From assembly GCF_014530035.1 (NCBI RefSeq), contig NZ_JACVMX010000007.1, forward strand, positions 37,971 to 101,970: a DNA stretch of 64,000 nucleotides, written 5' to 3'. Source of the DNA: Leucobacter sp. cx-328 (GTDB taxonomy: Bacteria; Actinomycetota; Actinomycetes; Actinomycetales; Microbacteriaceae). Positions 39,824-47,651 of this stretch are shown here, piece by piece. The notes under the pieces are model-generated. The model was given only the letters and a program-made list of their open reading frames with translations, was not told the origin of the DNA and searched no databases. A program made the translations under genes and the position numbers. Each line of letters opens with the position of its first letter. Positions within the stretch are counted from its first letter, which is position 1.

Positions 39824-41527
39824 ATGGAGGAGATTCCTGTGGATCCGCATGGCGTTAATGAGGACGAATCCGCAACGCAGAGCAACAGCGAGATTGTCGT
39901 GAGCGACGATGCTTCTCTCCTGGAGACGGTTTCGACGACGCTAGTTGAGGTCAGCCCTGGAATTGCCGTTGTGTTCGGCGAAGTGCCAGACGGTATGGAG
40001 CTTCTCGACATGGCCCTGATTCCTTCGTTTGACAGAACTGAGTTGAACACCGCACTGGGTTCTATTGGAAACATTGGAACTGTTGTTGGAAATGTTGCAG
40101 AATCCTCGGTAGCGGCACAAGGGCTGTTCCGGGCAAGCAGCGAGACAATGGCGCTCCTGAATAATGGCGCTCAAATGGCGGTGAAGGACGGCGCAAAGAT
40201 CGGCGCAATCTTCAAAGACGGTCAGATTATTGCTCAGGCACGATTCGTGCCGGCGGGTTTGTCTACCGCTGCAGCTGTCGCAGCAATCGGCCCGGCAGTC
40301 GCGATGCTCGCGATGCAAATGCAGCTTGGTGAGATTTCCGGTCTCGTTAAAACCAACATTGCCGTCACTAGGCAGGCCATGAAAGCGATCCGGAATGAGC
40401 AATGGGCCGAGCTTGAAGCTGTAACCGGGATGATTGCAAAAAATACCGCCAGCGTGCGTGAGCTTGAAGCGGTTCCGGATACTCTCTGGGGATCGATCGA
40501 ATCGAGCGATAAGGATCTGCGAAAGCAGATGAACCTTTACCAGCGCAACGTGAAAGGGCACGTCGAAGAGCTCGGAGCGCTCGCGGTGCGTGAGCGCCGA
40601 CAGTACCTTGAGACCAACGCTGAAGCTATGGTCTTTGACGCTTACGCGTTACTTACCTCTTTGAAGGCCTATGCCGAGTATCAGTCTGTGAAGGCAATGC
40701 GCGCGCGGATTAAAGGTGCAGAAGACAAGAACGAAACGCAGCTGTTTGAGCTTCTTACGAGAGACGTGCCTGTCGAGATCCAGGCTTCGCGGGATGAAGT
40801 GACCCTGCTGGTAAAGTCACTCGTTCGCGAGCTGCGGGTAATTGCGGAGCTCCCGGGCCGGCTTAGAATGCCACTGTTCAAGAAGCGCAAGGACTCCAAA
40901 GCTACGCAGTTGACATGTGCTCAGCTGCTTGAAGCTATCGAGCCGCTCGCAAACATGTTACTTCCAGCCCCTCAAAACCTTGAGGCCCCTGAAACAGTTT
41001 GTGGCCCCGAGGAACTGGCGCTTGAGCCGTACCTCAAGGTGCTGCGCTGGTTCATTGAAGATGACGAGACGCTGCAGTGCATCGCGTTCCCGTACGAATC
41101 GACTGGAAAGTCTCTCATCCCGGGAGTGCTTGAGAAGCGAGTCGACGCTTCCTGGGATGCGCTGTTGCCGGGCAAGGCTGCGGCAGTGCTCGACAAGGTG
41201 GCATCGAGCACCCTTGTTGCTGTAACGAGTGACCGTGTGCTCAAAGCATCTCCTCGGACGTTCCTTCGCGAAGGAGAACTTGAGGGGAGCTTCTCTCTGA
41301 ATGACGTTCGATATGTTCGTCCGCGTGGACTGGGTGAGAAAACCTCTCGTCCGACGCTCAGCATCACGACCGAGGAGAAAGACCTCTCGTGGATGTTCCC
41401 GGCGGACGCGAATGAGGAGCAAATTGACCTTCTTGCGGCAGCGCTTTCCGCCGGGCCGTTGGAAGGCGGGCAGACTGCTTCGCGGCTCGAACTCGACGCG
41501 GCTGAAGCGGCGGCGCTGACGAAGTAG
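39824..41527 (+). CDS. Large hypothetical protein with helical core and PH-like C-terminus
   Basis: 567 residues from the ATG at 39824; a GTG at 39839 is a serious alternative because GGAGGAG lies 6 nt before it. An acidic N-terminus is followed by a glycine/alanine-rich hydrophobic patch (ARFVPAGLSTAAAVAAIGPA, VAMLAMQMQLGEISG) and a long helical region with coiled-coil character (residues about 190-350). The last 110 residues (STLVAVTSDRVLKASPRTFL, GSFSLNDVRYVRPRG, TLSITTEEKDLSWMFP) look like a bacterial PH-like domain. It lies 130 bp after the AbiE toxin gene and ends at a bidirectional terminator. No family is recognised. Confidence 0.65.
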   Translation: MEEIPVDPHGVNEDESATQSNSEIVVSDDASLLETVSTTLVEVSPGIAVVFGEVPDGMELLDMALIPSFDRTELNTALGSIGNIGTVVGNVAESSVAAQGLFRASSETMALLNNGAQMAVKDGAKIGAIFKDGQIIAQARFVPAGLSTAAAVAAIGPAVAMLAMQMQLGEISGLVKTNIAVTRQAMKAIRNEQWAELEAVTGMIAKNTASVRELEAVPDTLWGSIESSDKDLRKQMNLYQRNVKGHVEELGALAVRERRQYLETNAEAMVFDAYALLTSLKAYAEYQSVKAMRARIKGAEDKNETQLFELLTRDVPVEIQASRDEVTLLVKSLVRELRVIAELPGRLRMPLFKKRKDSKATQLTCAQLLEAIEPLANMLLPAPQNLEAPETVCGPEELALEPYLKVLRWFIEDDETLQCIAFPYESTGKSLIPGVLEKRVDASWDALLPGKAAAVLDKVASSTLVAVTSDRVLKASPRTFLREGELEGSFSLNDVRYVRPRGLGEKTSRPTLSITTEEKDLSWMFPADANEEQIDLLAAALSAGPLEGGQTASRLELDAAEAAALTK

Positions 41528-41541
41528 ACCAGCGAATGCAC

Positions 41542-41581
41542 AAAGCGGCGAGCACCTGCACACGCAGGCACTCGCCGCTTT
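41542..41581. terminator. Bidirectional terminator between convergent genes
   Basis: AAAGCGGCGAG (41542-41552) pairs perfectly with CTCGCCGCTTT (41571-41581), and a second small stem CCTG/CAGG lies in the loop. The symmetric A/T ends suit termination in both directions, between the 567-aa protein gene and the lipoprotein gene. Confidence 0.85.
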
Positions 41582-41599
41582 CGCATATGCGCTGAAGGC

Positions 41600-42397
41600 C
41601 TAAGGCGCAGGCACAACCTCAACATCACCGTTACGAGTAGTCACCGAGATGACGTGCGGGCTCGAATCGGCCTGCGGGACGGTGACCTCGGCGTCGCCCT
41701 TCTTCGTGGTGGTGTTCACGCGGTAGTCGCCGCCCGGAAGCGCGATGCGCACGTCGCCGTCGTGGCCGGTCACGGTCACGTTCGCGGGCGCCTCGGTGAA
41801 GGTGAGGTCGATGTCACCGTTGCGGGTGTCGGCGGTCACGGTCTGAGTGGCGAGGCCGGTGGCCTCAACTTCCATGTCTTTGCCGGTCAGGGTGAGGGTC
41901 GATCCGCGCACTTGTGAGAGGGTCGCTTCGCCGTTGACTGCGCTCACCGTCAGGTCGGCCGCGAAATTGATCACCGTGATGTCGCTGTTCTTGTTCTGTG
42001 CGACGACCGCGACGTCTTCGGGGACGGTCACAGTGAAGCTGCCCTTGCAGCCGAGCGAGAATCCGGTGCAATCGACCGCGAGGCTCAGCACGTCGCCGTC
42101 GAGTGACGTGCTGACCTTGGGTGCGGATCCGTTGCTTTCGCCCGCAACCTTGGTTTCGACCGCGATGGCACCGGCTGCACCGCCGGAGGTGAGGATGATG
42201 TCGGAGGTTCCGGCGTCGATGGTGAGGTTCTGGCCGGTGAACTCGAGGGTCTGGGACTCCGACGAGACCTCAGCGCTGGTTCCGGGGCCGGCTGCTCCGG
42301 ATCCACTGTTGCTTGCGCAGCCCGTCATGAGCAGGGCAGCAGCGAGCAGGCTGCCTGCAGCGAGGACGGGGCGGGTGCGATTCTGCTGAAGCTTCAT
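41600..42397 (-). CDS. Lipoprotein with DUF4097 beta-repeat domain
   Basis: 265 residues. A type II signal peptide ends in the lipobox LMTGC (Cys about residue 27). The mature part is a repetitive beta-solenoid of DUF4097 type, with repeats containing GDID, GDVRI and NGDVEV motifs (LTIDAGTSDIILTSGG, TADTRNGDIDLTFTEA, VTGHDGDVRIALPGG, VTTRNGDVEVVPAP). Such proteins are anchored on the outer face of the membrane; their role is unknown. Two cysteines (VDCTGFSLGCKG) may form a small disulfide loop. Confidence 0.85.
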   Translation of the reverse strand: MKLQQNRTRPVLAAGSLLAAALLMTGCASNSGSGAAGPGTSAEVSSESQTLEFTGQNLTIDAGTSDIILTSGGAAGAIAVETKVAGESNGSAPKVSTSLDGDVLSLAVDCTGFSLGCKGSFTVTVPEDVAVVAQNKNSDITVINFAADLTVSAVNGEATLSQVRGSTLTLTGKDMEVEATGLATQTVTADTRNGDIDLTFTEAPANVTVTGHDGDVRIALPGGDYRVNTTTKKGDAEVTVPQADSSPHVISVTTRNGDVEVVPAP

Positions 42398-42456
42398 GTT
42401 TCAATTGCACCAGGTATTGCGCGCAAACGCAGTAACCGCGCTCCCAAACTTGTGAG

Positions 42457-43800
42457 CTACACCGCCCGCCCAATCACGCGCTCGAGCGTCTCGAGCAGCT
42501 GATCCGCGTTCGCGGCAGTGAACGGGAGCGGCGGGCGGATCTTGAGCGCGTTCGCTGCGGGTCCGGAAGCGCTAATGAGGATGCCTTCCTCTCGCATGCC
42601 GTTGACGACGCGAGCTGCGAGATCCGCGTCTGGGGTGCGCGCGGAATCAGCGGAGCCGAACTCCAACGCGAGGAAGAGGCCAGCCCCGCGCACGTCGATC
42701 ACCTGCTCGTACGATGCGCCAATCTCGCGCAGCCCTGTGAGCAACTGTGCACCGACGGTCGCCGCGTGGGTCACGAGATCGTCCTGTTCGATGACGTCGA
42801 GCACGGCTGTCGCGGCAGCGATGCTCACAGGGTTGCCGCCGAACGTGTTGAAGTACCGCACGAGTGAGCCGAACTTTTCCTGCGCGGACGAGGTGCCAAC
42901 GACCGCCGAAATCGGGATGCCGTTGCCCATCGGCTTGCCGAGCACGACGAGGTCGGGGGTGATGCCGTGCCGCTGGAAGCCCCACCACTCGCCCGTGCGG
43001 CCGAAGCCCGGCTGCACTTCGTCGGCGATGTAGAGTCCGCCAGCGTTGTGCACAGCCTCGACAACCGGCGCGAGGAAGCCAGAGGGATCCGTCTGCACCC
43101 CGTCGCTCGAGAAGATCGAATCGAGGATGATCGCGGCAACGCCCGATCCGCCCTCATCCAGTGCGCGGATCGCCGACTCCACCGACGCCAGCAACCGCGG
43201 CCCGACCTCCGCGGCCGGGGTGCGCGCCGTGTCGATCGACGGGATCGTGACCACGTGTTCGCCGAGTGGATTGTTCGGGCCGAGCGAGGGGGAGAGGCCG
43301 GCCGCGGCAACGGTCGTGCCGTGGTACGCGTGCTCGGTGATGATGATGCCCTGCTTGCCCGTGGCCGCGCGCGCGGTGCGGACGGCGAGGTCGATCGCCT
43401 CACTGCCGGTGCACGCGAAGGTGACCCGGTCGAGCTCTGCTGGGAACTTCGCGAGCAGACGCTCGGAGTACGCAATGATTGGCTCGGTGAGGTAGCGGGT
43501 GTGGGTATTGAGCTTCGATAGCTGGGCGGTGACGGCCGCGGTGACGGCCGGGTGACTGTGTCCGATCGCGGGGACGTTGTTGTAGGCGTCGAGGTAGGTA
43601 CGGCCGTCGGTTCCGCGCAGCCAGACGCCCTTGGCGCTGTCGATCGCGACGGGTTCGCGGTAGAAGAGCCGATATGACGGGCCAAGCACGCGATCGCGGC
43701 GCTCGAGCAGCGCGGCGGCTGCCGGGTCGAGTGCAACTCCACTCGCAGGATCGAAACCGTTAGCCATGTGGACGCCTGCGTGCACTGGAGACTCATTCAT
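42457..43800 (-). CDS. Class-III PLP aminotransferase/phospho-lyase
   Basis: 447 residues from the ATG at 43800 with AGGGAG upstream. Typical fold-type I marks: YLDAYNNVPAIGHSHPAV, TGSEAIDLAVRTAR, AYHGTT, IADEVQPGFGRTGEWWGFQ and the PLP lysine in VLGKPMGNGIPISA. The YNNVPAIGHSHPxV signature is that of the branch containing ethanolamine-phosphate and 5-phosphohydroxylysine phospho-lyases. A divergent GntR gene and an APH-fold kinase gene share its operator, so a kinase plus phospho-lyase pathway for an amino alcohol or hydroxylysine is likely. The exact substrate cannot be read from sequence. Confidence 0.88.
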   Translation of the reverse strand: MNESPVHAGVHMANGFDPASGVALDPAAAALLERRDRVLGPSYRLFYREPVAIDSAKGVWLRGTDGRTYLDAYNNVPAIGHSHPAVTAAVTAQLSKLNTHTRYLTEPIIAYSERLLAKFPAELDRVTFACTGSEAIDLAVRTARAATGKQGIIITEHAYHGTTVAAAGLSPSLGPNNPLGEHVVTIPSIDTARTPAAEVGPRLLASVESAIRALDEGGSGVAAIILDSIFSSDGVQTDPSGFLAPVVEAVHNAGGLYIADEVQPGFGRTGEWWGFQRHGITPDLVVLGKPMGNGIPISAVVGTSSAQEKFGSLVRYFNTFGGNPVSIAAATAVLDVIEQDDLVTHAATVGAQLLTGLREIGASYEQVIDVRGAGLFLALEFGSADSARTPDADLAARVVNGMREEGILISASGPAANALKIRPPLPFTAANADQLLETLERVIGRAV

Positions 43801-43820
43801 TTGGCCGTACTCCCTCGTAG

Positions 43821-43833
43821 ATTGATGACCAAT
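43821..43833. promoter_or_regulatory. GntR operator, first copy
   Basis: ATTGATGACCAAT, with inverted ATTG...CAAT ends, sits 20 bp upstream of the phospho-lyase start. The identical 13-mer recurs at 44605-44617. FCD-type GntR proteins bind short palindromes with TTGGT/ACCAA halves, so the regulator encoded at 43926 is the likely ligand. Confidence 0.75.
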
Positions 43834-43925
43834 ATTTCGAGTTTGTCATACGAAATTCGGCTTCGCAAGGTTAGGGTGGTGAGCAATGCCGGTGAATATC
43901 GGCGCGCGAACCAGGGAGTGGATCA

Positions 43926-44609
43926 ATGCAAGATGACCACAGCGGCGCCGGCCAGTCGGCTGCCGAGCGGCTCGCATGGGAGATTCGTGAGGCGATCTAC
44001 GAGGGGAGTCTCGTGCCGGGGAGTCCGCTGCGCGAGGTCTCGCTTGCGGACGCCAAAGGCGTCTCGCGTCGAACCGTGCGCGAAGCGCTCCTGCTCCTCG
44101 CATCCCAGGGGCTCGTGGTGCATGAGCGGAACCGCGGGGCGACCGTGCGCGCACTTGGTGCCGACGATGTGATCGACATGTATCGCGTGCGTCGCACCTT
44201 TGAGTTGCAGGGTGCGCGCAATGCGCCGCTTGCATCTGACGAGGATCGTGCCCGGCTGCAGGCCGCCTACGAGCGTTTGCATGATGCGGTGCATGGCGAG
44301 GATTCGCGCGAGATCGTGAACGCTGACCTCTCGTTCCACGGCGCCGTGGTTGGCCTCGTGGGAAGCGCGCGGCTCGACGGGTTTTACGCGCAGATGAGCC
44401 CGGAGATGGAGATGGTGCTTGCGGTGATCCGCCGCGGAGAACGCATCGATGGGCTCACTCCCGAGCAAATCATTGCCGATCACCGCACGATTCACGCCGC
44501 GCTCATGGCGCGTGACGTGATCGAGGCGCAGCGTGCGATTCTCGAACACATTGATTTCAACGAGCGATACCTGCTCGGATTACTCGAGAGTACGCGCCTC
44601 TTGGATTGA
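43926..44609 (+). CDS. GntR-family regulator, FCD (FadR) subgroup
   Basis: 227 residues from the ATG at 43926 with AGGGAG upstream. N-terminal winged helix (LAWEIREAIYEGSLVPGSPL, REVSLADAKGVSRRTVREAL, LLLASQGLVVHERNRGATVR) and a C-terminal FCD domain with metal-binding pattern (RRTFELQ, ADLSFHGAVVGLVGS, IADHRTIHAALMARD) of the FadR subgroup. It is placed between, and in all likelihood controls, the phospho-lyase gene and the kinase gene through the repeated 13-bp sites. Its stop codon lies inside the second site. Confidence 0.9.
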   Translation: MQDDHSGAGQSAAERLAWEIREAIYEGSLVPGSPLREVSLADAKGVSRRTVREALLLLASQGLVVHERNRGATVRALGADDVIDMYRVRRTFELQGARNAPLASDEDRARLQAAYERLHDAVHGEDSREIVNADLSFHGAVVGLVGSARLDGFYAQMSPEMEMVLAVIRRGERIDGLTPEQIIADHRTIHAALMARDVIEAQRAILEHIDFNERYLLGLLESTRLLD

Positions 44610-44630
44610 TGACCAATTTCGCGGTACGAT
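44601..44630 (+). promoter_or_regulatory. Kinase promoter with second GntR operator
   Basis: The 13-mer ATTGATGACCAAT at 44605-44617 lies between TTGGAT (44601-44606) and TACGAT (44625-44630), which are 18 bp apart and could be -35 and -10. Binding would block the promoter of the kinase gene. The site overlaps the end of the GntR gene. Confidence 0.65.
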
Positions 44631-44663
44631 CCTTTCGTCTCCACAACGAAGTAAGGACTCCGC

Positions 44664-45779
44664 ATGGCCGTCGACACAATCGCCCCCAACTCGCTCGCGC
44701 TGACCCCCGCTGAGGTCGACGCTATCTTGGTGAGCCACTACGGCGTCGGATCGCTCGGCATGCAACCGCTCCCAAGCGAGCTCTCGGCCGTGTATCGGGT
44801 CGCACTCGCGGACGGCCGCGACGTCGCCTTCAAAGCGATCCACTTCACGGAAGATGACCACGCGCTCGCGCAGTGGCGGATCTCTGCGATGGACCACCTC
44901 CAGGATCTCGGCATCCCCGCCGGCCGCACGATCCCGTCGCTCGCAGGGGAGAGCACCGCGGTTGCCGACAGCCCGGCCGGACCGGTCATCGCCCACGTTG
45001 GTGAGTGGCTGAGCGGTGTACCGCTTGAGGCGATTCCGCTGACTCCTGAGCTGTTGCGGGTCGTTGGCGCGACCGGTGCCCGTGCGGCGCTCGCGCTTGC
45101 GGAGTGGCCCCAGCCGCCCGCTGCCGTCTCGCATCCGTGGGAGCTTGTGCGCACGCTTGATTCGCTCGATACCTCAATGGCTTCGGTGACTGACCCACAC
45201 ATTTCAGCGTTGCTCACACGTGCACGGGAGCTCTATGCGATTCGCGTGGCCCCCGTGATCGACGAGCTTCCGCGCGCGGTCGTGCACCACGACATGCATG
45301 ACTCCAACCTGTTGATTGACGCGGATCGCGGCGTCGTCAGTGGCGTGCTCGACTTCGGCGACATGGTGTTTGGTCCGCGGATCGCAGACCTCGCAATCAC
45401 CGCTGGCTATGCGTGCCGCCGCGCGGCAGACCCGGTTGTCGCGTTTATCGATGTTGCTTCCGGTTGGGGGAGCGTCTGGGCGTTGGGCGAGGGCGCTGAG
45501 GGTGGGGGTGCTGGTGCCTCTGAGGGTGCTGGCGCGGCGGCCGGCTCGGGAGCCGGTGCTGCCGATCCCTTCACGGAGACCGAGGTTGACGTGCTGTTTG
45601 CCTCATCGATTGGCCGCCTTGCCGTGAACCTCAGCATCTGGACTGCCCGCTCCGCGAGTGATCGTGGAGACTACGCCCGAGCGCGTTCGGCGTCGACCGC
45701 TCGCGCACTTGAGCTGCTGATCGCCGCGGATCTGGGCGAGGTCGATCGCGCGCTGCGCGAAGCGCTGGTCGCGGGGTAG
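44664..45779 (+). CDS. APH-fold phosphotransferase (hydroxylysine/aminoalcohol kinase-like)
   Basis: 371 residues from the ATG at 44664 with GTAAGGA upstream. Kinase marks: VYRVALADGRDVAFKAIHF (ATP Lys), the catalytic loop AVVHHDMHDSNLLIDADRG (about residue 212) and GVLDFGDMVFGPRIADLAIT (metal-binding DFG). This is the branch of the aminoglycoside-phosphotransferase superfamily that contains hydroxylysine kinase and homoserine kinase II. Paired regulation with the class-III PLP gene fits a kinase/phospho-lyase route. A Gly/Ala/Glu low-complexity insert of about 30 residues (around 45,485-45,560) breaks the C-terminal lobe and is probably a flexible loop. Confidence 0.85.
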   Translation: MAVDTIAPNSLALTPAEVDAILVSHYGVGSLGMQPLPSELSAVYRVALADGRDVAFKAIHFTEDDHALAQWRISAMDHLQDLGIPAGRTIPSLAGESTAVADSPAGPVIAHVGEWLSGVPLEAIPLTPELLRVVGATGARAALALAEWPQPPAAVSHPWELVRTLDSLDTSMASVTDPHISALLTRARELYAIRVAPVIDELPRAVVHHDMHDSNLLIDADRGVVSGVLDFGDMVFGPRIADLAITAGYACRRAADPVVAFIDVASGWGSVWALGEGAEGGGAGASEGAGAAAGSGAGAADPFTETEVDVLFASSIGRLAVNLSIWTARSASDRGDYARARSASTARALELLIAADLGEVDRALREALVAG

Positions 45780-45852
45780 CGCGGGCGGGCGGGCCGGCCG
45801 GGCTGGCCGGGCCCTGGTCCTGGTCCTGGTTTCGGGCTTGGTTCCGCGCCAA

Positions 45853-45940
45853 CCCCGCGAAACAGGGTGTTTCTGTCGAGATTGGCCGCTTCTTGCGTAT
45901 GAAAGGCAGCGTCTCGGCAGAAAGTGTCCGTTTCGCGGGG
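45853..45940. repeat. Palindromic intergenic repeat, copy A
   Basis: Outer arms CCCCGCGAAAC and GTTTCGCGGGG are perfect; inner arms TTTCTGTCGAGA and TCTCGGCAGAAA match with one change; the centre carries CGCTTCTTGCGTATGAAAGG. The same layout occurs at 47490-47567 and 62513-62598. It lies between convergent genes and is flanked on the left by a degenerate CCTGG-rich tract (45,790-45,840). Confidence 0.8.
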
Positions 45941-46145
45941 CCGAGGCGGGATGCGCCCGGCTGACACTCCCAATGTGCCTCGCCGACCGGCCAGCACCCC
46001 TCATTCGGGGGCTCATTGACGAGGAATGACGCCCGCCCATGGCCGAAGCCATGGGCGCCCCGATAAATTTCAGGCGCGCCTGAAGGCGCGGGCAAAACTC
46101 CTCCACAGGGCAGTCTGCGAGAGACGGGCCCCGGGCCCGGGCCCG
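45941..46145. repeat. Gene-free stretch with hairpins downstream of ogt
   Basis: Contains a perfect 9-bp stem with a 4-nt loop (GCCCATGGC at 46035-46043, GCCATGGGC at 46048-46056) and GC-rich self-complementary sequence close to the ogt stop. No coding frame looks real. The hairpin may help terminate the convergent kinase and ogt transcripts, though no T-run follows it. Confidence 0.4.
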
Positions 46146-46664
46146 CTAAAACAGCCGCCCGTCGACCTCCGGCGCGGGCTCCTCGAGCGTGAGCAGCGCG
46201 TGCTTGCGCTCGATGCCGCCCGCATAGCCCGTCAGTTTGCCGGTCGACCCGACCACCCGGTGACACGGAATGAACACGCACAGCGGGTTCGCCCCAACCG
46301 CCTGCCCGACCCGCTGCGCGAGGCCGGGGTTGCCAAGCGTCGCAGCGATCGCGCCGTAGGTGAGCGTCTCGCCGAACGGAATGCCAGCAACCAGCTCCCA
46401 CACCGAGCGCTGAAAGTCGTCGCCCTCTGGCGTGAACGACAACACAAACTCTTTGCGATCACCCGCAAGGTACTCTCGCAGCTGCGTAGTCGCGGTCGCG
46501 ATGGTCGGATCGTCCGCGAGGTCGACCCGGGGCCCGAACGTTGCTGCGTCCGGGCGCCGGGTGTGCTCGTCGAAGTAGAGGCCGCTGAGGGCATCGCCGG
46601 TCGCGACGATCGTCACGTTGCCGAGTGACGTGGCGACGAGTGCGTGACGGCGAGTGGGATGCAT
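46146..46664 (-). CDS. ogt: Methylated-DNA--protein-cysteine S-methyltransferase
   Basis: 172 residues. The ATG at 46664 is preceded by GAGAGGA and gives the usual family length; the frame is open much further but that part is not homologous-looking. The active site IPCHRVVGSTGKLTGYAGG (alkyl-acceptor Cys about residue 134) is unmistakable, with FQRSVWELVAGIPFGETLTY and the helix-turn-helix Arg region before it. The enzyme moves methyl groups from O6-methylguanine in DNA to its own Cys and is consumed. It is monocistronic or co-transcribed with the hypothetical gene 25 bp upstream. Confidence 0.93.
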   Translation of the reverse strand: MHPTRRHALVATSLGNVTIVATGDALSGLYFDEHTRRPDAATFGPRVDLADDPTIATATTQLREYLAGDRKEFVLSFTPEGDDFQRSVWELVAGIPFGETLTYGAIAATLGNPGLAQRVGQAVGANPLCVFIPCHRVVGSTGKLTGYAGGIERKHALLTLEEPAPEVDGRLF

Positions 46665-46689
46665 GCCTCTATCCTCTCTCGCTCTGCGG

Positions 46690-47298
46690 CTACAGCCGAG
46701 CGTCGCGCGGATAAATTTTCGCGCCGAGGGCGTCGCGATGTGCGCGGTATTCGCGCACGGTGAGCCCCCGGTCAGCGAGCTCGCGGGCACGTTTCGCGTA
46801 GCCGAACGCCTGCACGGGAATGCCAGTGTGCAACCGCTGAATCTCCTCGGCGCGCAGCTGCGAACCCGGGTGCGTAATGCCGCGCGGCTCGTACTGCAGC
46901 AGACTCCACGACCACGCGATTGCCTCACCCTGCGTGAAGCCGGCCCAGTCGCCAGTTTCAATCAGGGCGGCGGATCCCGGCGCCGCAAGAGCCTCCTCAA
47001 CCGCTGCCTGACCCCGCACTCGCCGGGCATCCGCGTCGGCCGCGCGGGCCGCCTCCCGCTCATGCGCGGCCTGTGTGACAGCCAGGGTAATCAGCTCTGC
47101 GAGCTGTGCAGCGGTGATGGGGCTGGCTGATCCGCCCCCAGAAAACTCGACCGGGGGATGGTCGCGCAGTACCCGCTCTGCGGCGTGAGTCGCGACGAAC
47201 GCGTGTTCGGTGGTGAGGGCCGATCCGGCGAAGCGCAGGCCGAGTGCCTCCCACCAGGTGGTGCCCGTGGAATCAAGTGACTGACGTGAAATGGACAT
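46690..47298 (-). CDS. Hypothetical protein upstream of ogt
   Basis: 202 residues from the ATG at 47298. Soluble and alanine-rich with a helical middle (ITAAQLAELITLAVTQAAHE, REAARAADADARRVRGQAAV). Conserved-looking patches are DSTGTTWWEALGLRFAGSAL and WAGFTQGEAIAWSWSLLQYE near WSW. No family is recognised. It precedes ogt by 25 bp on the same strand. The codon usage is that of the surrounding chromosome. Confidence 0.6.
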   Translation of the reverse strand: MSISRQSLDSTGTTWWEALGLRFAGSALTTEHAFVATHAAERVLRDHPPVEFSGGGSASPITAAQLAELITLAVTQAAHEREAARAADADARRVRGQAAVEEALAAPGSAALIETGDWAGFTQGEAIAWSWSLLQYEPRGITHPGSQLRAEEIQRLHTGIPVQAFGYAKRARELADRGLTVREYRAHRDALGAKIYPRDARL

Positions 47299-47489
47299 GA
47301 AAAATGCCCCTCTCCGGGGCGATGCCCCATCGAAACTTGCAACGCGATGTTTCGCGAAGCCCGTTCTTCCCCTGGGACACCCGGGAATCGATGGATTCGG
47401 GTTGTCGCGTAACCGGCCAGGTACCTACGGTCACGACTCTTGAACGTTCGATGAGGTTAGCACGGATGCTCGCGCTGCTGTCAAGCCGT

Positions 47490-47567
47490 CGAGATGACCC
47501 CGTTCTCTCGAGATGGCCCGCTTCATGCGTAAGAAAGTCCCCATCTCGAGAGAAACACCTCATCTCG
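47490..47567. repeat. Palindromic intergenic repeat, copy B
   Basis: Arms around CGAGATGACCCCG and TTCTCTCGAGATG on the left match CATCTCGAGAGAA and CATCTCG on the right; the centre is CGCTTCATGCGTAAGAAAG. It fills most of the 350-bp gap between the hypothetical gene (start 47298) and the MFS gene. A CCAGCC-rich degenerate tract follows it (47,570-47,640). The rest of the gap (47,299-47,489) shows nothing else. Confidence 0.78.
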
Positions 47568-47651
47568 CCGGGCTGGGGGCCGGGGCCGCCAGGGCGAGGG
47601 GCCAGCCAGAGCCAGGGGCCAGCCAAGGCCAGAGCCGCCCGCCGGCCCGCT

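Noticed and set aside
45853..45940. Ordinary rho-independent terminators for the repeat copies
   Set aside because: Arms are long and nested, centre is conserved, and no T-run follows; better explained as a repeat family.
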